Notes: generated from the letters alone by a model not told the origin. A stretch of DNA of 64,000 nucleotides from Tragulus kanchil (GCA_022376925.1 JAIOJX010000002.1:63388001-63452000); one strand, 5' to 3'. Shown: positions 48,851 through 61,428, counted from the first letter of the stretch. Program-made: numbers and translations.

Positions 48851-51279
48851 AAGGATAATAGAGGTTGTTGCCGTTTCACTTTATTTTCATTTCCTTCTCC
48901 AAATAATCTGCCCAACCTGATGCAGGAGACCTGAGGAACTGAACCCAAGGGACTGAAAAGTTCAACTCCTTGGGACTCCTTCACTGCCGACAGATTCTTT
49001 ATTGTCTGAGCCACCAGGGAATGGCAGACAGTAAATATTTGAATGAATAAAATTAATACATGCAAGCCTACCTGAATTTCTATTCCTACATGTAAACTAA
49101 AAGAGATGTTTTAAAGCTCTGATCCATTGGGTACAGTTAATAAATAACTGATAAAATTTGACTCTAAAATTCAGATTTGCTTGGTAGCCTATATTTATCT
49201 GGCAATCAAAGTGAGGAATCAATAGTATCTACTATGACAGACGATCATTGAAAAATAGCTGTAGCATCATAGTGTGTTGACATTAATGGTATTATTAAGC
49301 AGTAAAGTACTATCAAAGAGGGTCATTGATAGACACCAAGAAAAATTTTTAGCATAAGGGTAGATGGGAAATAAGACAACAAGGATCCAGTTATTCAGTT
49401 TAGGGCCTGAAATTCAGCCCAATGTAAAACTTCTGTAACGAATCATTACTTTATTTCCAGAAGAACTGTGCTCTAAACAAGGACCCAGATTGAAGGATAA
49501 GATAGAGGCCTGATCATAAACTTTTCTATTCTCAAGAAACAGACGGAAAGCATATGGTATGGCCAATATCTAGAGAGATTTGGAGCTAAAATCTTAGTCT
49601 AGAACTCCTAAATTCATTTTGATGAAAAACAAATCAGCTGGTAAGTCGATCTAGCTAAAAGGCCTGGAACACTGTTGACACAAGGGAGGTGGGTATGGAT
49701 GTGAATTTAAGAATAGTTTTTCAGGGATGCAAGCTTTAATTTTAGCCATATTCTCCTTTTTTATTATCCAGGTCACATGTGGCACTGTAACTGGAAGAGA
49801 ACCTAAAACATGATTTCAAGGTGTCCAATTTCTTCAGTTTTGAAAGACATGCTAGCAGAGGATTGACCTGGATGGGAAGTGAGCACCTGGGCCACAGAGA
49901 TCACACCTCTGCTCTGTTCTGTTGGCACAATCTTAGCCCAGGCTTTCAACACATCACCACCAGATTATACACAGCAGGTCTCTTGTCTCCTATGTTTCTC
50001 ATCAATCCTTCAACCAACTCATCTTTAAAACCTCACTTCAGGTTATCTCTCTGTTCAGATCAGGCCAAAGGATAATAGAGGTTGTTGCCGTTTCACTTTA
50101 TTTTCATTTCCTTCTCCAAATAATCTGCCCAACCTGATGCAGGAGACCTGAGGAACTGAACCCAAGGGACTGAAAAGTTCAACTCCTTGGGACTCCTTCA
50201 CTGCCGACAGATTCTTTATTGTCTGAGCCACCAGGAATGGCAGACAGTAAATATTTGAATGAATAAAATTAATACATGCAAGCCTACCTGAATTTCTATT
50301 CCTACATGTAAACTAAAAGAGATGTTTTAAAGCTCTGATCCATTGGGTACAGTTAATAAATAACTGATAAAATTTGACTCTAAAATTCAGATTTGCTTGG
50401 TAGCCTATATTTATCTGGCAATCAAAGTGAGGAATCAATAGTATCTACTATGACAGACGATCATTGAAAAATAGCTGTAGCATCATAGTGTGTTGACATT
50501 AATGATATTATTAAGCAGTAAAGTACTATCAAAGAGGGTCATTGATAGACACCAAGAAAAATTTTTAGCATAAGGGTAGATGGGAAATAAGACAACAAGG
50601 ATCCAGTTATTCAGTTTAGGGCCTGAAATTCAGCCCAATGTAAAACTTCTGTAACGAATCATTACTTTATTTCCAGAAGAACTGTGCTCTAAACAAGGAC
50701 CCAGATTGAAGGATAAGATAGAGGCCTGATCATAAACTTTTCTATTCTCAAGAAACAGACGGAAAGCATATGGTATGGCCAATATCTAGAGAGATTTGGA
50801 GCTAAAATCTTAGTCTAGAACTCCTAAATTCATTTTGATGAAAAACAAATCAGCTGGTAAGTCGATCTAGCTAAAAGGCCTGGAACACTGTTGACACAAG
50901 GGAGGTGGGTATGGATGTGAATTTAAGAATAGTTTTTCAGGGATGCAAGCTTTAATTTTAGCCATATTCTCCTTTTTTATTATCCAGGTCACATGTGGCA
51001 CTGTAACTGGAAGAGAACCTAAAACATGATTTCAAGGTGTCCAATTTCTTCAGTTTTGAAAGACATGCTAGCAGAGGATTGACCTGGATGGGAAGTGAGC
51101 ACCTGGGCCACAGAGATCACACCTCTGCTCTGTTCTGTTGGCACAATCTTAGCCCAGGCTTTCAACACATCACCACCAGATTATACACAGCAGGTCTCTT
51201 GTCTCCTATGTTTCTCATCAATCCTTCAACCAACTCATCTTTAAAACCTCACTTCAGGTTATCTCTCTGTTCAGATCAT
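48851..51279. repeat. Duplicated block S, 48851-50062 and 50068-51279
   Basis: Offset 1216-1217, the longest unit. G 49289 / A 50505. Five-base spacer before the second copy. The last ~360 bases start block T and occur three times (49705, 50921 and 52066 onward). Confidence 0.95.
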
Positions 51280-51299
51280 TCTTTTTGTTATAGTTGATT

Positions 51300-51840
51300 T
51301 TTGAGTTTTATTGTATAACAAATTTATTTTTGTATTTTAAATTACTTTTTTATTGAAATATGGTTGCTTTAAATGTTGTAATAGTTTCTACTGTACAGCA
51401 AAGTAAATCAGCTATACATAGTATGCATATGTCCTCTCATTTTCTTAAAAAATTTTTGGCCATTTTATTGACTTTTTATCCATTTATTTTCATCCATCTT
51501 TATTCTTTAGCCCATGTAGGCCTCCCATTGCAGTGGCCTCTCTCATTACAGAGCTCTGGCTCTGGGTGCATGTGCTCCACAGTGTTGGCTCCTAATTGGA
51601 CACACCAGTCCAACTGCTCCATGACACGTGGGATCTTCTGGGCCAGGGGTCTAACCGGTGCTCCTAGTACTGCAAGGCAGACTCTTTACCCACTGGGGTA
51701 AAGAGCCTGTGTCCTCGTTTTTGCCTTTCTTTCCCAATTAGGTCTCCAACGAGCACTGAGTGGGGTTCCCTGAACTAAACAGTGGGTTCTTATAAGTAAC
51801 CTATTTTATACATAGTAACAATAGTGTACATATGTCAATC
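51300..51840 (-). mobile_element. L1 3' end split by SINE
   Basis: Reverse L1 tail: TTTTTTATTGAAATATGGTT, TTTCTACTGTACAGCAAAGT, then after the SINE CCAACGAGCACTGAGTGGGG and TAACCTATTTTATACATAGT. The second copy is around 52445-52985. Confidence 0.75.
51446..51697 (-). mobile_element. tRNA-Glu SINE, older member
   Basis: GGCCATTTTATTGACTTTTT, CCCATGTAGGCCTCCCATTG, GGGATCTTCTGGGCCAGGGG, CAAGGCAGACTCTTTACCCA. More diverged than the other members; the head is clipped. The second copy is at 52591-52842. Confidence 0.82.
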
Positions 51841-52590
51841 CTTTTCATCCACAATATTTTTGCTTCATTTTTCTTTATATCTGAGTACTTCAATACTCTC
51901 TTCACTAACGCTTGCTTTTTTAGCAGGCTATCAATCAGTACTACTCAAAATTTCTGTAACTCTATAAATTACATCTTTTTTCGTGGCATGTGTATACTTC
52001 TTCATCCTGATAGAAGACCCCTGAGTTCACAGACTGTATTTTATTATTTATCTTCCTTTGTATCAATTTAAGAATAGTTTTTCAGGGATGCAAGCTTTAA
52101 TTTTAGCCATATTCTCCTTTTTTATTATCCAGGTCACATGTGGCACTGTAACTGGAAGAGAACCTAAAACATGATTTCAAGGTGTCCAATTTCTTCAGTT
52201 TTGAAAGACATGCTAGCAGAGGATTGACCTGGATGGGAAGTGAGCACCTGGGCCACAGAGATCACACCTCTGCTCTGTTCTGTTGGCACAATCTTAGCCC
52301 AGGCTTTCAACACATCACCACCAGATTATACACAGCAGGTCTCTTGTCTCCTATGTTTCTCATCAATCCTTCAACCAACTCATCTTTAAAACCTCACTTC
52401 AGGTTATCTCTCTGTTCAGATCATTCTTTTTGTTATAGTTGATTTTTGAGTTTTATTGTATAACAAATTTATTTTTGTATTTTAAATTACTTTTTTATTG
52501 AAATATGGTTGCTTTAAATGTTGTAATAGTTTCTACTGTACAGCAAAGTAAATCAGCTATACATAGTATGCATATGTCCTCTCATTTTCT

Positions 52591-52842
52591 TAAAAAATTT
52601 TTGGCCATTTTATTGACTTTTTATCCATTTATTTTCATCCATCTTTATTCTTTAGCCCATGTAGGCCTCCCATTGCAGTGGCCTCTCTCATTACAGAGCT
52701 CTGGCTCTGGGTGCATGTGCTCCACAGTGTTGGCTCCTAATTGGACACACCAGTCCAACTGCTCCATGACACGTGGGATCTTCTGGGCCAGGGGTCTAAC
52801 CGGTGCTCCTAGTACTGCAAGGCAGACTCTTTACCCACTGGG
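52591..52842 (-). mobile_element. tRNA-Glu SINE, second copy
   Basis: Copy of 51446-51697 within block T. Confidence 0.82.
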
Positions 52843-53142
52843 GTAAAGAGCCTGTGTCCTCGTTTTTGCCTTTCTTTCCCAATTAGGTCTCCAACGAGCA
52901 CTGAGTGGGGTTCCCTGAACTAAACAGTGGGTTCTTATAAGTAACCTATTTTATACATAGTATCAATAGTGTACATATGTCAATCCTTTTCATCCACAAT
53001 ATTTTTGCTTCATTTTTCTTTATATCTGAGTACTTCAATACTCTCTTCACTAACGCTTGCTTTTTTAGCAGGCTATCAATCAGTACTACTCAAAATTTCT
53101 GTAACTCTATAAATTACATCTTTTTTCGTGGCATGTGTATAC

Positions 53143-53260
53143 TTCTTCATCCTGATAGAAGACCCCTGAGTTCACAGACTGTATTTTATTATTTATCTTC
53201 CCTTTGTATCTCCCTCAATACCTGACACATGGTCGGTACATGTTGCAGATTCAACTCATA
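53143..53260 (+). mobile_element. L2 3' end
   Basis: L2-like tail: CACAGACTGTATTTTATTA, TTTGTATCTCCCTCAATACC and TGACACATGGTCGGTACATG. The second copy is at 54239-54356. Confidence 0.55.
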
Positions 53261-53523
53261 GAATGCATTCGTCTTTTGGGTTCTTTGGTGCCCCCTCAGT
53301 GATTAGCATAATGACAAGTTTCATTGATTTAATGTAGTAGATGCTACAGATGTCCCACCCATGTCTCCTGGTCTACTTCTGCAGATGATTTATTCTCTTA
53401 GGCCGATGACTTCCTGTGTCTTTCTGTCTGAGGGTATTCTCTGGCCTCAGGTGTGCTTAGCACTTCCATAGTTTCTGAAGGATTAAGGTCACAGTAGAAA
53501 TCTTTAACCAGTGAGGAATAGAA

Positions 53524-53820
53524 GTTGTTCAGTCACTAAGTCAGTAAGTTGCGTCCGACTGTTTGTGACCCGGTGGAGTGCAGCATGCCAGGCTTCCTAC
53601 AGTATCTCCTGGAGTTTGCTCAAACTCATGTCCAACCATTTCATTCTCTGTTGTCCCTTTTTCCTCCTTCCCTTAATCTTTGCCAGCACCAGGGTCTTTT
53701 CCAATGAGTTGGGTCTTTTCCAGTGAGTCAGCTCTTTGCATCAGGTGGCCAAAGTATTGAAGCTTCAGCTTCAGCATTAGTCCTTCCAAAGAATATTCAG
53801 AGTTGATTTTCCTTAGGAAT
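53524..53820 (-). mobile_element. BovB LINE 3' end
   Basis: Reverse BovB: GTTGCGTCCGACTGTTTGTG, CATGTCCAACCATTTCATTC, GCATCAGGTGGCCAAAGTAT and AAGAATATTCAGAGTTGATT. It has a small internal repeat (GGGTCTTTTCCA(A/G)TGAGT twice). The second copy is at 54620-54916. Confidence 0.9.
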
Positions 53821-54619
53821 AGAAGTTGATGAGTGAATATTCAAGCTTCCTCTTATAGGAAAAACTCAAGGCACATTTCCTACAGTCTCTTTAAAACAGG
53901 GCTAAAAATTGACTTTTTTCCCATGCTGCTCACAGAGGAAATATGCTCAATAAAGAACTTTCTAATGCCTGTCCTCTCTACCTTGTCTCACATAATTGTT
54001 TAGAGTACTTCCTGGAGTCATTTCCAAAATAAGGTACTTACACTTAAATTCTTACATAATGTATACTTTGTGAGACCTCCACATAAACCCAAATAATGAT
54101 GTTCTCATTCATAATAAGTTATATTAACTCAGTAAAGCATCTTCACTAACGCTTGCTTTTTTAGCAGGCTATCAATCAGTACTACTCAAAATTTCTGTAA
54201 CTCTATAAATTACATCTTTTTTCGTGGCATGTGTATACTTCTTCATCCTGATAGAAGACCCCTGAGTTCACAGACTGTATTTTATTATTTATCTTCCCTT
54301 TGTATCTCCCTCAATACCTGACACATGGTCGGTACATGTTGCAGATTCAACTCATAGAATGCATTCGTCTTTTGGGTTCTTTGGTGCCCCCTCAGTGATT
54401 AGCATAATGACAAGTTTCATTGATTTAATGTAGTAGATGCTACAGATGTCCCACCCATGTCTCCTGGTCTACTTCTGCAGATGATTTATTCTCTTAGGCC
54501 GATGACTTCCTGTGTCTTTCTGTCTGAGGGTATTCTCTGGCCTCAGGTGTGCTTAGCACTTCCATAGTTTCTGAAGGATTAAGGTCACAGTAGAAATCTT
54601 TAACCAGTGAGGAATAGAA

Positions 54620-54916
54620 GTTGTTCAGTCACTAAGTCAGTAAGTTGCGTCCGACTGTTTGTGACCCGGTGGAGTGCAGCATGCCAGGCTTCCTACAGTA
54701 TCTCCTGGAGTTTGCTCAAACTCATGTCCAACCATTTCATTCTCTGTTGTCCCTTTTTCCTCCTTCCCTTAATCTTTGCCAGCACCAGGGTCTTTTCCAA
54801 TGAGTTGGGTCTTTTCCAGTGAGTCAGCTCTTTGCATCAGGTGGCCAAAGTATTGAAGCTTCAGCTTCAGCATTAGTCCTTCCAAAGAATATTCAGAGTT
54901 GATTTTCCTTAGGAAT
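54620..54916 (-). mobile_element. BovB LINE 3' end, second copy
   Basis: Copy of 53524-53820 within block U. Confidence 0.9.
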
Positions 54917-54991
54917 AGAAGTTGATGAGTGAATATTCAAGCTTCCTCTTATAGGAAAAACTCAAGGCACATTTCCTACAGTCTCTTTAAA

Positions 54992-57270
54992 ACAGGGCTA
55001 AAAATTGACTTTTTCCTATGCTGCTCACAGAGGAAATATGCTCAATAAAGAACTTTCTAATGCCTGTCCTCTCTACCTTGTCTCACATAATTGTTTAGAG
55101 TACTTCCTGGAGTCATTTCCAAAATAAGGTACTTACACTTAAATTCTTACATAATGTATACTTTGTGAGACCTCCACATAAACCCAGTTAATGATGTTCT
55201 CATTCATAATAAGTTATATTAACTCAGTAAAGCATCTCCACAGAGGTTAACCCAACACAGGTAACCCAAGACAGTGCCTGACACATATTAGATATTCAAT
55301 GATATTAGTTCCCTTCTTTAACTTTGTGTGACACTTTATTCACTTAGATTAAGTAAAATATGCAATAGTTGAAGATAAGACATTGCATTTTATATATCAT
55401 TTGTTGTAATTTGTTTTGATACAATGTATACTTACATTTCTAAATTATGACCTAAGTTAATGAATTTTTTAAAACCCCTCTTATTATATTCTATATAAAA
55501 TTTTCTAGCTATTGTAAGTTATTATCTCTTTGAATATTCTTAAAATTCAAATGTCAAAACATAATGTAACTTAGTAAAATTGTGAGTAGAAATTGATGAA
55601 AACAGTTACATCAAACTGTATGTCTATGGACATGCTCTGCATGGGAACATAGGCATTGATGTAACTTTTTTCCTTGGAGAAAAAAGACAATGGTGTGTTT
55701 GTTCTTGGAAAAAAATGGCAGAAGGTCTTTCAGCTTTAGGCAGTGTGTGTGTGTATGTATGTGTATGTGTGTGTTAACTCACTTCAGTCATGTCCAACTC
55801 TTTGCCACCCTTTGGACTGTAGCCCTCCAGGATCCTCTGTCCTTGGGGATTCTCTAGGCAAGAATACTGGAATGGATTGCCATGTCCTCCTCCAGGTACA
55901 TTCTGGCTTATTATTATTAGTTTCTATCACTGATAACTGGAATACTTGTACATAATTTGAAGAACAATTTATGTGGGAGAGACAAAAGCTAACACTGTTC
56001 CTTTTAGTACTATTAATATTTGAACAACATTTTATCAGTGAGTAATTATTTCAATATTTACAGTCTCTAGTTTTATAATCTGGGGTGAATCATTTGTGTC
56101 TCCATTTTAAATAACAATAAAAGAACAGGGCTAAAATTGACTTTCCTATGCTGCTCACAGAGGAAATATGCTCAATAAAGAACTTTCTAATGCCTGTCCT
56201 CTCTACCTTGTCTCACATAATTGTTTAGAGTACTTCCTGGAGTCATTTCCAAAATAAGGTACTTACACTTAAATTCTTACATAATGTATACTTTGTGAGA
56301 CCTCCACATAAACCCAGTTAATGATGTTCTCATTCATAATAAGTTATATTAACTCAGTAAAGCATCTCCACAGAGGTTAACCCAACACAGGTAACCCAAG
56401 ACAGTGCCTGACACATATTAGATATTCAATGATATTAGTTCCCTTCTTTAACTTTGTGTGACACTTTATTCACTTAGATTAAGTAAAATATGCAATAGTT
56501 GAAGATAAGACATTGCATTTTATATATCATTTGTTGTAATTTGTTTTGATACAATGTATACTTACATTTCTAAATTATGACCTAAGTTAATGAATTTTTT
56601 AAAACCCCTCTTATTATATTCTATATAAAATTTTCTAGCTATTGTAAGTTATTATCTCTTTGAATATTCTTAAAATTCAAATGTCAAAACATAATGTAAC
56701 TTAGTAAAATTGTGAGTAGAAATTGATGAAAACAGTTACATCAAACTGTATGTCTATGGACATGCTCTGCATGGGAACATAGGCATTGATGTAACTTTTT
56801 TCCTTGGAGAAAAAAGACAATGGTGTGTTTGTTCTTGGAAAAAAATGGCAGAAGGTCTTTCAGCTTTAGGCAGTGTGTGTGTGTATGTATGTGTATGTGT
56901 GTGTTAACTCACTTCAGTCATGTCCAACTCTTTGCCACCCTTTGGACTGTAGCCCTCCAGGATCCTCTGTCCTTGGGGATTCTCTAGGCAAGAATACTGG
57001 AATGGATTGCCATGTCCTCCTCCAGGTACATTCTGGCTTATTATTATTAGTTTCTATCACTGATAACTGGAATACTTGTACATAATTTGAAGAACAATTT
57101 ATGTGGGAGAGACAAAAGCTAACACTGTTCCTTTTAGTACTATTAATATTTGAACAACATTTTATCAGTGAGTAATTATTTCAATATTTACAGTCTCTAG
57201 TCATTCTTACAATAATCCTGGAGGGTATGTAGTGTTGTTATCATTTGTGTCTCCATTTTATAAAATAAGA
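54992..57270. repeat. Duplicated block V, about 54992-56112 and 56125-57270
   Basis: Offset 1133 then 1130. The second copy loses bases in its first 25 (TAAAAATTGACTTTTTCC becomes TAAAATTGACTTTCC). The first copy is garbled at its end: after GTCTCTAG it has TTTTATAATCTGGGGTGAA where the second has ~40 MIR-like bases. Confidence 0.93.
55774..55897 (-). mobile_element. Bov-tA SINE, partial
   Basis: CTTCAGTCATGTCCAACTCT, CTCTAGGCAAGAATACTGGA; the tRNA-like head is missing. A short (TG)n lies just left at 55743. The second copy is at 56904-57027. Confidence 0.82.
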
Positions 57271-57370
57271 AATGTAGCTCACAGTAGCTAAACACTTTGA
57301 CCGGAGTGACACAACTAAGAAGTAATGAGCCAAAGCTTCAACCACAGTCTTCTGAATCACTCTGAAGCTG
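57200..57370 (+). mobile_element. MIR fragment
   Basis: ACAATAATCCTGGAGGGTAT, TCCATTTTATAAAATAAGAA, GCTAAACACTTTGACCGGAG. Typical MIR core order. Part recurs at 58451-58510. Confidence 0.75.
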
Positions 57371-57459
57371 TAGCATACTGTCACAGTGAAGACAAAGACA
57401 GTGAATTTTGAACTTTCAGTGAGCCTGGAAATTTTTTTTAGAAGTCATTTCTATCCTTT

Positions 57460-57581
57460 ATTGGAGAAGGAAATGGTAACCCACTCCAGTATTCTTACCT
57501 GGATGATCCCATGGACAGAAGAGCTTGGAGTGCTACAATCTATAGGGTCACAAAGAGTTGGACACAACTGAAGCAACTTAG
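57460..57581 (+). mobile_element. Bov-tA SINE, partial
   Basis: GGAGAAGGAAATGGTAACCC, ACTCCAGTATTCTTACCTGG, AGAGTTGGACACAACTGAAG. The second copy is at 58597-58718. Confidence 0.85.
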
Positions 57582-57589
57582 TACATCCC

Positions 57590-58421
57590 TTATAGAAGAA
57601 GGAATTTTAAAAGTTGAACCCAAACCCAATAAAAAATAGGAACAAGACCTAAACAGACCTCTCTCCAAAGAAGGCATGAAACAGCCAAAAAACACATGAA
57701 AAAATGCTCAACATCACTCATTATTAGAGAAATACAACTCAAAACTACAATGAGATACCACCTCACATCAGTCAGAATGGCTATCATCAAAAAATGTTTG
57801 TAGAAACAGTAATTGCTGGAGAGGATGTGAATAAAAGGGAACCCTCTTGCACTATTGGTGGGAATGTAAATTGATACAGCTGCTATGGAAAACGGCATGG
57901 AGATTCCTTAAAAAACCAGAAATAGAACTGCCATATCACCCAGCAATACCACTACTAGTTATATACCACGAGGAAACCAAAATCGAAAAAGACAAATGCA
58001 CCCCATTGTTCACTGCAGCATGATTTACAATAGCTAGAACATACAAGCAACCTAGATGTCCTTCAGCAGAAGAATGAATAAAGAAGCTGTGGTACATATA
58101 CATAATGAACTATTACTCAGCCATAAAAAGGAATGCATTTGAGTAATTCTAATGAGGTGGATGAACCAAGAGCCTATTGGTTTAAAAGAGAATGATAAAG
58201 AGAATGATAAATATGGAATCTAGAAAGATAGTCCTGATGAATGCATATGCAAGGCAACAATGGAGAAACATAAAGAAAGGACTTATGGACATTGGGGCAA
58301 GGAAAGGGTGTGAGATGTATGGAAAGAATAACATGGAAACTTACATTATCATATGTGAAGCAGTTAACCAATGGAAATCTGCTGTAAGACTCAGGGAACT
58401 CAAACAGCGGCTCTGCAACAG
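57590..58421 (+). mobile_element. L1 3' part, first copy
   Basis: CTCCAAAGAAGGCATGAAAC, GAGATACCACCTCACATCAG, GCACTATTGGTGGGAATGTA: end of L1 ORF2 and the artiodactyl 3' UTR. The first copy breaks off at 58421. The full tail is in the second copy. Confidence 0.92.
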
Positions 58422-58726
58422 CCTAAAACAATGGGGAAACTTGACTTAGTACTAAGAAGTAATGAGCCAAAGCTTCAACCACAGTCTTCTGAATCACTCT
58501 GAAGCTGTAGCATACTGTCACAGTGAAGACAAAGACAGTGAATTTTGAACTTTCAGTGAGCCTGGAAATTTTTTTTAGAAGTCATTTCTATCCTTTATTG
58601 GAGAAGGAAATGGTAACCCACTCCAGTATTCTTACCTGGATGATCCCATGGACAGAAGAGCTTGGAGTGCTACAATCTATAGGGTCACAAAGAGTTGGAC
58701 ACAACTGAAGCAACTTAGTACATCCC

Positions 58727-59680
58727 TTATAGAAGAAGGAATTTTAAAAGTTGAACCCAAACCCAATAAAAAATAGGAACAAGACCTAAACAGACCTCTC
58801 TCCAAAGAAGGCATGAAACAGCCAAAAAACACATGAAAAAATGCTCAACATCACTCATTATTAGAGAAATACAACTCAAAACTACAATGAGATACCACCT
58901 CACATCAGTCAGAATGGCTATCATCAAAAAATGTTTGTAGAAACAGTAATTGCTGGAGAGGATGTGAATAAAAGGGAACCCTCTTGCACTATTGGTGGGA
59001 ATGTAAATTGATACAGCTGCTATGGAAAACGGCATGGAGATTCCTTAAAAAACCAGAAATAGAACTGCCATATCACCCAGCAATACCACTACTAGTTATA
59101 TACCACGAGGAAACCAAAATCGAAAAAGACAAATGCACCCCATTGTTCACTGCAGCATGATTTACAATAGCTAGAACATACAAGCAACCTAGATGTCCTT
59201 CAGCAGAAGAATGAATAAAGAAGCTGTGGTACATATACATAATGAACTATTACTCAGCCATAAAAAGGAATGCATTTGAGTAATTCTAATGAGGTGGATG
59301 AACCAAGAGCCTATTGGTTTAAAAGAGAATGATAAAGAGAATGATAAATATGGAATCTAGAAAGATAGTCCTGATGAATGCATATGCAAGGCAACAATGG
59401 AGAAACATAAAGAAAGGACTTATGGACATTGGGGCAAGGAAAGGGTGTGAGATGTATGGAAAGAATAACATGGAAACTTACATTATCATATGTGAAGCAG
59501 TTAACCAATGGAAATCTGCTGTAAGACTCAGGGAACTCAAACAGCGGCTCTGCAACAGCCTAGAGAAGCGGGAAGTTCAAGAGGGAGGAGACATATGCTT
59601 ACCTATGACTGATTCATGGTGATGTTTGGCAGTAAACAACAAAACTCTGTAAAAAATAAATAAAATTTAAAAATACTCGA
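58727..59680 (+). mobile_element. L1 3' part, full tail
   Basis: Same element as 57590-58421 but complete, ending GTTTGGCAGTAAACAACAAA and AAAAAATAAATAAAATTTAA. The frame at 59329-59622 belongs to the 3' UTR and is not a gene. Confidence 0.92.
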
Positions 59681-60009
59681 GTGTGACTAGAAAGCAGCAG
59701 GTAATACCTGGTGTTCTACATATTATTACCAGAATGTACTGACCACAAATGCAGACTGATAGAAGAACACTTTATTCAGATTCAAACAATGTAATGGCAC
59801 TACTGTTACATGTATTTTCTAAAATGATGAACAACTTTTGGTGAAGTACCAAATACAATAAAGCACTACTTTCTGTCCAAAAAAAAAAAAGTTGGATCTT
59901 GTCTCTAAAACTCTTTTGGAAAGAGTTTCCATTTTACATACTTGTTGACCTATCTGAATTTTGCTCATCATATATCAGGTTTGATTATTTTCTTTGTTTA
60001 AATATCTAC
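59681..60009. other. Single-copy AT-rich DNA
   Basis: No gene seen. A 13-base A run is near 59880. Confidence 0.45.
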
Positions 60010-60021
60010 TAGCTTGTTTTT

Positions 60022-60640
60022 GGTTTAGTCTTCTTTTTTTTTTTTTTTTTTGGTGGCAGGAGGCAGGGGGCAGGGCACTTCTAGTGGTCTTTCACGTATT
60101 TCCTTTTTTTTTTTTTAATTAATTTATTTATTTACTTTGGGCGGGAGTCGGGTTGGGGAGGGAGGGGAGTGGGCGGGTCACTTCTATTGGTCTTTTATTT
60201 TTCTATTTTCATTCGTCTTCATTCTTTGGCTCCTGTGGGCCTCCCATCGCGGTGGCGTCTGTCGTTGCAGAGCACCGGCTCTGGGCGCATGTGCTCCAGA
60301 ACTCCGGCTTGGTAGTTGGACACATCAGTCCCGCCGCTCCGCGGCATGTGGGATCTTCCCAGGCCAGGGCTCGAACCGGCGCCCCTTGCACTGCAAGGCG
60401 GTGTCCTTACCCAGTGGACCACCAGGGGAAGCCCTATTTCCATCTTTGTTCTTTGGCCCGTGTGGTGGCCTCTCTCACGGGAGAGCACCGGCTCTGGGCG
60501 CATGCGCTCCAGAGCTCCGGCATGGTACACATCCGTCCAGACACTCCGCAGCAAGTGGGATCTTCCCAGACCAGGGATCGAACCAGCATCCCTTGCACTG
60601 CAAGGCAGTGTCCTTACCCACTGGACCACCAGGGAAACCC
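60022..60640 (-). mobile_element. tRNA-Glu SINE, outer, split by a second SINE
   Basis: Outer member of the CCAATAGAAG family, split by an inner one at 60104-60434. It resumes with ATCTTTGTTCTTTGGCCCG and ends in GGACCACCAGGGAAACCC. A perfect 12-base target-site duplication TAGCTTGTTTTT lies at 60010-60021 and 60641-60652. Confidence 0.92.
60104..60434 (-). mobile_element. tRNA-Glu SINE, inner, full length
   Basis: Inserted in the tail part of the outer SINE with target-site duplication TATTTCC (60097-60103 and 60435-60441). It keeps the G-rich run (GGGTTGGGGAGGGAGGGG), CACTTCTATTGG, and an intact reversed B box (GGGCTCGAACCGGC). Little diverged, and CpG sites are still present, so probably recent. 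Confidence 0.93.
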
Positions 60641-60837
60641 TAGCTTGTTTTTTAAAAAGGTTTTAAGTTGACTCATTCATCTTGTAGTTGCTTTTCCATT
60701 ATTAGCCAGTTGTCCTTGAATGTAAGGCTAAAAAGTCTTAAAAGATTTTGGATTGGAGAGTCCCGTGAAAAGGTTGTTTTCAACCTAACAGTACTGTGTC
60801 CATCACAGTAAACAGATATTCAAAGAAGTGAGACTCA

Positions 60838-61195
60838 GGGCTTCCCTGGTAGCTCAGTGGTGAAGAATTTGCCTGCCAATGCAGGAGATACTAGTTCAAT
60901 CCCTGATCTGGGAATATCCCACAGGCTGTGGAGCTACTAAACCCATAAGCCACAACTATGGAGCCTGTGCTCTAGAACCTCAAAGCCATAACTATTGAGC
61001 CCATGCGCTGCAACTATTAAAACCTGTGAACACTAGAACACAGGTTCTACAACAAGAGAAGTCACTGCAACAAGAAGGCTGCTCACTTCAACTAGAGAGT
61101 TTCCCCCAACTCCCTACAACTAGAGAAGAGCCTGCAGCAGCAGTGAAAACACAGAATAGCCAAAAGTAAATAAATAAATTAATAAAATAAAAAAG
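60838..61195 (+). mobile_element. Full-length CHR-type tRNA-Glu SINE
   Basis: GGGCTTCCCTGGTAGCTCAG head, GCCTGCCAATGCAGGAGATA, TTCAATCCCTGATCTGGG, repeated GAGCC..CAACTA body, CAGAATAGCCAAAAGTAAAT tail with A-rich end. Close to the longest form of the family. Confidence 0.9.
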
Positions 61196-61415
61196 AAGTG
61201 AGAATCAGTGGTATCATAACCCAACTATTGAGTGATTTACTGACTGAATGGTTGGGCTAAGGTGGGCTAAGGTGAAGATGAAAACTAATGGTGAGGCGCA
61301 AGGGAACTTACAAGAGGAGAATCAACAGGGCAGATCTTGATGACAGAATGCATAAGAAACAATAATAAAGAAGTCAGTGAATAGTAAAAGACTTCTGCTT
61401 CATCAGTATTTACAA
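61196..61415. other. Single-copy DNA between SINE and L1
   Basis: Contains a short direct repeat (GGGCTAAGGT twice near 61254). No gene seen. Confidence 0.4.
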
Positions 61416-61428
61416 AGCAGGTTATCTT

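Larger units (their letters stand above)
46871..49136. repeat. Duplicated block R, 46871-47996 and 48010-49136
   Basis: Offset 1139, spacer CAAAGCCTAACGA (47997-48009). One A-run difference near 47960. The last ~285 bases start block S and occur three times. Confidence 0.95.
50921..53209. repeat. Duplicated block T, 50921-52065 and 52066-53209
   Basis: Copies abut, offset 1145. A 51818 / T 52963, plus a C-run difference at the very end. Confidence 0.95.
53045..55237. repeat. Duplicated block U, 53045-54140 and 54141-55237
   Basis: Copies abut, offset 1096. CCCAAATAATG against CCCAGTTAATG and a T/C-run change (53911 against 55007) sit near the junction end. Confidence 0.95.
57314..59560. repeat. 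Duplicated block W, 57314-58450 and 58451-59560
   Basis: Offset 1137. The first copy is garbled in its last ~28 bases (after CAGCCTA), where the second copy keeps the L1 sequence GAGAAGCGGGAAGTTC. The inner sequence looks identical. Confidence 0.95.

Noticed and set aside
55743..55955. Small open frame starting in a TG repeat
   Set aside because: It reads through a microsatellite and a Bov-tA fragment; no coding signal.
60137..60671. 168- and 172-codon open frames
   Set aside because: They read through two antisense SINEs in different frames. Similar peptides recur wherever this SINE occurs (23 kb, 42 kb, 62 kb).
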